DNA of 8,531 nucleotides from CAMCSH01 sp043748535 (lineage in GTDB: Bacteria > Verrucomicrobiota > Lentisphaeria > Lentisphaerales > Lentisphaeraceae): positions 1 to 8,531 of the forward strand of contig JAYTMY010000164.1 of NCBI GenBank assembly GCA_043748535.1. The letters are read 5' to 3'. The position numbers and the translations under genes were made by a program. Under the pieces are notes generated by a model that saw only the letters and a list, made by a program, of their open reading frames with translations, searched no databases and was not told where the DNA came from. Of this stretch, positions 5,999 through 8,531 are shown one piece after another (position 1 is the first letter of the stretch; each line of letters begins with the position of its first letter).

Positions 5999-7363
5999 AT
6001 GATTAATCGCCTGCTTGTCATCAATGCCGTCGGCCTGACCCGAAACCTCCTCGGTCCGCACACGCCTGAGCTCAATGCGCTCGCCGCAAAACATGTGCGC
6101 GACCTGGTGCCGCCGCTGCCGGCCGTGACCACCACCGCCCAGGCCACCCTGCTCACTGGCACCAGTCCGCAGGAGCACGGCATCGTCGCCAACGGCTGGT
6201 ACTTCAAGGACACCGCCAAGGTGATGCTCTGGCAGCAGTCGAACTCTCTCGTTCATGGCGACAAGTTGTGGGATCGGATCAAGCGCCTGCGCCCCGGCTT
6301 CCGCACCGCCAAGATGTTCTGGTGGTACAACATGTATTCCACTGCGGAATTCTCCGTCACGCCCCGCCCGCTGTACCGCTCCGATGGCCGCAAAATGCCC
6401 GGCTCTTACGCCTTCCCCGCGACGCTTAACGACGAACTCGAGGCCAAGCTCGGCAAGTTCCCGCTGTTCAAATTCTGGGGGCCGCTCACCGACATCACTT
6501 CGACCCGCTGGATCGCCGATTCCACCATTCACGTGATGGATCAATACCAGCCCGAACTGGTGCTCACCTATCTGCCGCACCTCGACTACAATCTGCAGCG
6601 ACTCGGTCCTAAAGACCCCGCCATCGCCACCGATGTGACCGAGCTTGATGCCGAGATCGGCAAGCTCCGCGCTTGTGCGGCTCGCCACGGCTACGAGGTC
6701 ATGGTCCTGTCTGAATACGGCATCCAGGAAGTCAGCCGTCCGGTCCACATCAACCGCTACTTGCGCGAAAAAGGCCTGCTCAAGGTCCGTATCGAATGCG
6801 GCGAAGATTGGTTCGACGCCGGAGCTTCCGACGCCTTCGCCGTCGCCGACCACCAATTGGCCCACGTCTACGTCAAGGACCCTTCTTTGGTGGCTTCTTT
6901 GGCCGACGAGCTGGCCAAGCTGCCGGGAGTCGCCCGCGCCATCCATGGAGACGAGCGTTCCAGTCTTGGCCTCAAACACGAACGCAGCGGCGAGATTATT
7001 CTCCTCTCCGATCGCGACGCCTGGTTCACTTATTACTTCTGGCTCGACGACGCCAAGGCGCCCGATTATGCCCGCACCGTCGACATTCACCAGAAGCCCG
7101 GCTACGATCCGGTTGAGCTCTTCCTGGTCCCCGGCGGCAAGGCCAAAGCCGGCTGGACCTTGCTCAAACGCAAGTTCGGTCTGCGTGCCTTGCTCGACGT
7201 CATTCCTCTCGATGCCAGCCTGGTGAAGGGTTCGCACGGCGTGCCGACGATTGACGCTGCCGACGGCCCTTGCCTGCTCTCCACCGTGCCCTTGGGCGAG
7301 CCTTGGCCGTTGAAGATGCAGGACTGGGCGGGAATGGTCGAGAAGATGATGACAGAGGGCTGA
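5999..7363 (+). CDS. Alkaline-phosphatase-superfamily phosphodiesterase / nucleotide pyrophosphatase-like protein (EboF-like)
   Basis: The 454-residue product fits the type I phosphodiesterase/nucleotide pyrophosphatase branch of the alkaline phosphatase fold, which hydrolyses phosphate mono- or diesters with bound metals. The nucleophile region is PAVTTTAQATLLTG (41-54), with Thr44 aligning to the NPP nucleophile, followed by SPQEHGIVANGW. Other landmarks are FWWYNMYSTAEFSVTPRP (107-124), YLPHLDYNLQRLGP (191-204), LSEYGIQEVSRPVH (237-250), YARTVDIHQKPGYDPVELF (357-375) and KGSHG (410-414). From memory this pattern matches the group annotated as EboF in ebo gene clusters, but eboA-E are not in this window and the protein also occurs alone, so no symbol is given. 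Several classical metal ligands are changed (Asn9 for Asp, Gln200 for His, Glu239-Tyr240 for Asp-His). There is no signal peptide, so it is probably cytosolic. The ATG at 5999 has no clear Shine-Dalgarno site, yet the protein begins directly with the first core strand (NRLLVINAVGL). The substrate is unknown. Confidence 0.9.
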   Translation: MINRLLVINAVGLTRNLLGPHTPELNALAAKHVRDLVPPLPAVTTTAQATLLTGTSPQEHGIVANGWYFKDTAKVMLWQQSNSLVHGDKLWDRIKRLRPGFRTAKMFWWYNMYSTAEFSVTPRPLYRSDGRKMPGSYAFPATLNDELEAKLGKFPLFKFWGPLTDITSTRWIADSTIHVMDQYQPELVLTYLPHLDYNLQRLGPKDPAIATDVTELDAEIGKLRACAARHGYEVMVLSEYGIQEVSRPVHINRYLREKGLLKVRIECGEDWFDAGASDAFAVADHQLAHVYVKDPSLVASLADELAKLPGVARAIHGDERSSLGLKHERSGEIILLSDRDAWFTYYFWLDDAKAPDYARTVDIHQKPGYDPVELFLVPGGKAKAGWTLLKRKFGLRALLDVIPLDASLVKGSHGVPTIDAADGPCLLSTVPLGEPWPLKMQDWAGMVEKMMTEG

Positions 7364-7383
7364 GTTTCTACCGCAGCGGCTCC

Positions 7384-8358
7384 TCAGTTTTGCGGGTGGC
7401 GCAAGAAGTTGCGATACTCGCCTTCCTTGAGGAGTTTCAGGCATTTTTCGCGGGCTTCGCGGGCACCGGCGGCGGCAGCGAGGCCTTGGCGGATGTCGGC
7501 ATCGACTTCATCGAAGGGGAGGGGGCCGGCGGGGCGTTTGTCGTGGATGCGCAGGAGGATCCAGGCGCCGGGGATGTGCAGGCGCAGAAGCTGGCCGGCC
7601 GGGAGATTGAAGGCGGGAGCCAGTTCCTTGCGAGTTTTTTCCAGAGGTACGAAGCTTTGGCAATCGGCGACATTGCGCTCTGCCGCGCCGAATTTTTTGC
7701 AGGCTTGCTCGAAGCTGAGTTCTCCTTGGCGGAGGGAGTTTTCGGCGGTGGCGCAGGCCGTGGCGGCGAGGGCTTCGGAAGTGGCGTCTGGGCAAGGGAA
7801 GACGATCTTGCCGAGGCGGATGGCGCCGGCACTGTCGAATTCTTTGAGGTGCTGCTGGTAGTAGAGTCGGGCTTCCGCTTCGCCAGGAATCTGGCGGCGG
7901 ACGAGAAGGGCTTGCCACTCCATGACGCAGGCGGTGTCGGCGCCTTGGCGGATGGCTTGTTCCCGGCTCAGTCCATGAAGGGCGAGCTGGGTTTCGAACT
8001 CTCCGGGAGCCGCTTGGGCTTCCTGCCGCAGATATTCGGCTTTGCTGGAGAGGAGATTTGGGCTCAGGCCTTCGCGAGAAGCGCAAATCAGGGCGGCTCG
8101 TTTCTGGTGGATCGCGTCGATCAATTGAGTCGCCGCCGCGGCAATGCCGCGAGCACTGTTGCCCGCCGCGAGGACGGCGCCGTCGCCACGGGCGTGACGC
8201 AGGAATTCTTCGCGCTTCATCTCTTCGCCGTTCCAGCGGGCGACCACTGGCGGGCAGAGACGCTCAAGCAGGGGCGCCTGCAGCTCGGTCTGCGCCGGTG
8301 CTTCAGGGGAAAGGGGTGCCGCATCGGCGGTGAGGAGGAAGAGAGCGTAAAAAATCAT
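7384..8358 (-). CDS. Exported SurA/PpiC-like parvulin-type peptidyl-prolyl isomerase/chaperone
   Basis: This 324-residue protein has a short N-terminal hydrophobic signal (MIFYALFLLTADA, likely cleaved after an Ala near 13-14), so it acts in the periplasm or outside. Residues 37-54 (PVVARWNGEEMKREEF) match the opening of SurA/PpiC chaperones. The helical segment 105-175 (SKAEYLRQEAQ, then GLSREQAIRQGAD, then EAEARLYYQQHLKEF) is typical of the region before the rotamase domain. Residues 179-275 form a degenerate parvulin domain: IRLGKIVFP, LRQGELSFEQACKKFG, APAFNLPAGQLLRLHIPGAW, ILLRIHDKR. The usual Gly-Gly-Asp-Leu-Gly turn after the SFEQA helix is missing, so isomerase activity is uncertain and a pure chaperone role is possible. 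It contains eight cysteines, unusual for this family. It converges on the phosphodiesterase gene with a 20-bp gap and no obvious shared terminator. The start at 8358 has no Shine-Dalgarno site. A long plus-strand open frame here is antisense to it and lacks family features. Confidence 0.85.
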   Translation of the reverse strand: MIFYALFLLTADAAPLSPEAPAQTELQAPLLERLCPPVVARWNGEEMKREEFLRHARGDGAVLAAGNSARGIAAAATQLIDAIHQKRAALICASREGLSPNLLSSKAEYLRQEAQAAPGEFETQLALHGLSREQAIRQGADTACVMEWQALLVRRQIPGEAEARLYYQQHLKEFDSAGAIRLGKIVFPCPDATSEALAATACATAENSLRQGELSFEQACKKFGAAERNVADCQSFVPLEKTRKELAPAFNLPAGQLLRLHIPGAWILLRIHDKRPAGPLPFDEVDADIRQGLAAAAGAREAREKCLKLLKEGEYRNFLRHPQN

Positions 8359-8373
8359 GTGCGATCTTGAAGA

Positions 8374-8379
8374 ATTATG
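8374..8379 (-). promoter_or_regulatory. Candidate -10 box for the SurA-like gene
   Basis: Read on the minus strand this is CATAAT, one change from the consensus TATAAT, 14 nt before the start codon. If used, the transcript would have almost no leader, consistent with the lack of a ribosome site. The region where a -35 box would sit falls in the GATATC cluster, which has no TTGACA-like sequence; an activator binding there could substitute. This is a weak call. Confidence 0.3.
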
Positions 8380-8389
8380 AGTTTATGAT

Positions 8390-8430
8390 CGATATCGCGA
8401 TATCACGATATCACGATATCGTCGATATCG
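8390..8430. repeat. Cluster of five GATATC-centred palindromic 8-mers
   Basis: Five copies of CGATATCG or CGATATCA occur at 8390-8397, 8398-8405, 8406-8413, 8414-8421 and 8423-8430. The first four abut exactly; one T separates the last. Each core is a self-complementary GATATC. The block lies 32 bp upstream of the start codon of the minus-strand SurA-like gene, over the expected -35 region. It could be a multi-site operator for a dimeric regulator or a simple expanded repeat; the sequence alone does not decide. Confidence 0.85.
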
Positions 8431-8531
8431 CAGTTCAGTGTCCCAGTTGTGTCCCAGTTGTGTCCCAGTTGTGTCCCAGTTGTGTCCCAGTTGTGTCCCA
8501 GTTGTGTCCCAGTTGTGTCCCAGTTGTGTCC
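8431..8531. repeat. 11-bp tandem direct repeat array (unit CAGTTGTGTCC)
   Basis: Eight perfect consecutive copies of CAGTTGTGTCC occupy 8444-8531, preceded by a 13-bp variant at 8431-8443 that has an extra CA after CAGTT. On the minus strand the unit reads GGACACAACTG. The array begins exactly where the GATATC cluster ends and runs to the window edge, so its true length is unknown. The unit is not a multiple of three, so it is unlikely to encode a protein repeat, and it has no spacers, so it is not CRISPR. Perfect identity suggests recent expansion or strong homogenisation. Confidence 0.95.

Noticed and set aside
7360..7387. Bidirectional terminator between the convergent genes
   Set aside because: Only a 5-bp CTGAG/CTCAG pairing with a long loop and no T-tract is present.
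5966..7444. 492-codon minus-strand open frame opposite the phosphodiesterase
   Set aside because: The plus-strand frame has unmistakable family motifs; the antisense frame is long only because the DNA is GC-rich.
7270..8370. 366-codon plus-strand open frame opposite the SurA-like gene
   Set aside because: It overlaps the end of the phosphodiesterase, is very Gly/Ala-rich and has no domain, whereas the minus strand has a signal peptide and SurA/PpiC features.
8431..8531. CRISPR array
   Set aside because: The 11-bp units are directly contiguous with no spacers and are too short for CRISPR repeats.

Overview
The window is GC-rich DNA from a bacterium carrying five real protein genes, one of which is split by a frameshift. 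Three things point to an environmental Gram-negative, possibly of the Planctomycetes-Verrucomicrobia-Lentisphaerae group: an ATP-type phosphoenolpyruvate carboxykinase, a large CSPG/cadherin-like repeat protein, and intergenic palindromic repeats of the CACGAAGACACGAAGA and CACAGAGACACAGAG types. This placement comes from general familiarity with such genomes. No rRNA, tRNA or other taxonomic marker is present, so it is tentative.

Layout. Positions 64-2612 on the minus strand encode a repeat-rich, probably surface or extracellular protein, now in two overlapping reading frames that join near 1785-1805. Positions 2613-3011 are a divergent intergenic region of about 400 bp filled with palindromes and half of a dispersed repeat. 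Three plus-strand genes follow: pckA (3012-4568), an unrecognised exported protein (4787-5851) and an alkaline-phosphatase-superfamily phosphodiesterase resembling the EboF type (5999-7363). Convergent to the last of these, 20 bp away, is a minus-strand exported SurA/PpiC-like parvulin chaperone (7384-8358). Upstream of that gene, and running to the window edge, are two abutting tandem repeats: five GATATC-centred 8-mers (8390-8430), then a variant and eight perfect copies of an 11-bp unit (8431-8531).

How the genes relate. pckA is central metabolism (gluconeogenesis). Its two downstream neighbours share its strand, but each gap holds a long imperfect inverted repeat of the same general family, so a single operon is doubtful. 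The chaperone, the unknown protein and the repeat protein all look exported or surface-related, but no shared pathway can be demonstrated. No CRISPR array, transposase, toxin-antitoxin pair, defence system or RNA gene was seen. The most unusual parts are the non-coding repeats, especially the double array at the right end, and the altered metal-site residues of the phosphodiesterase.
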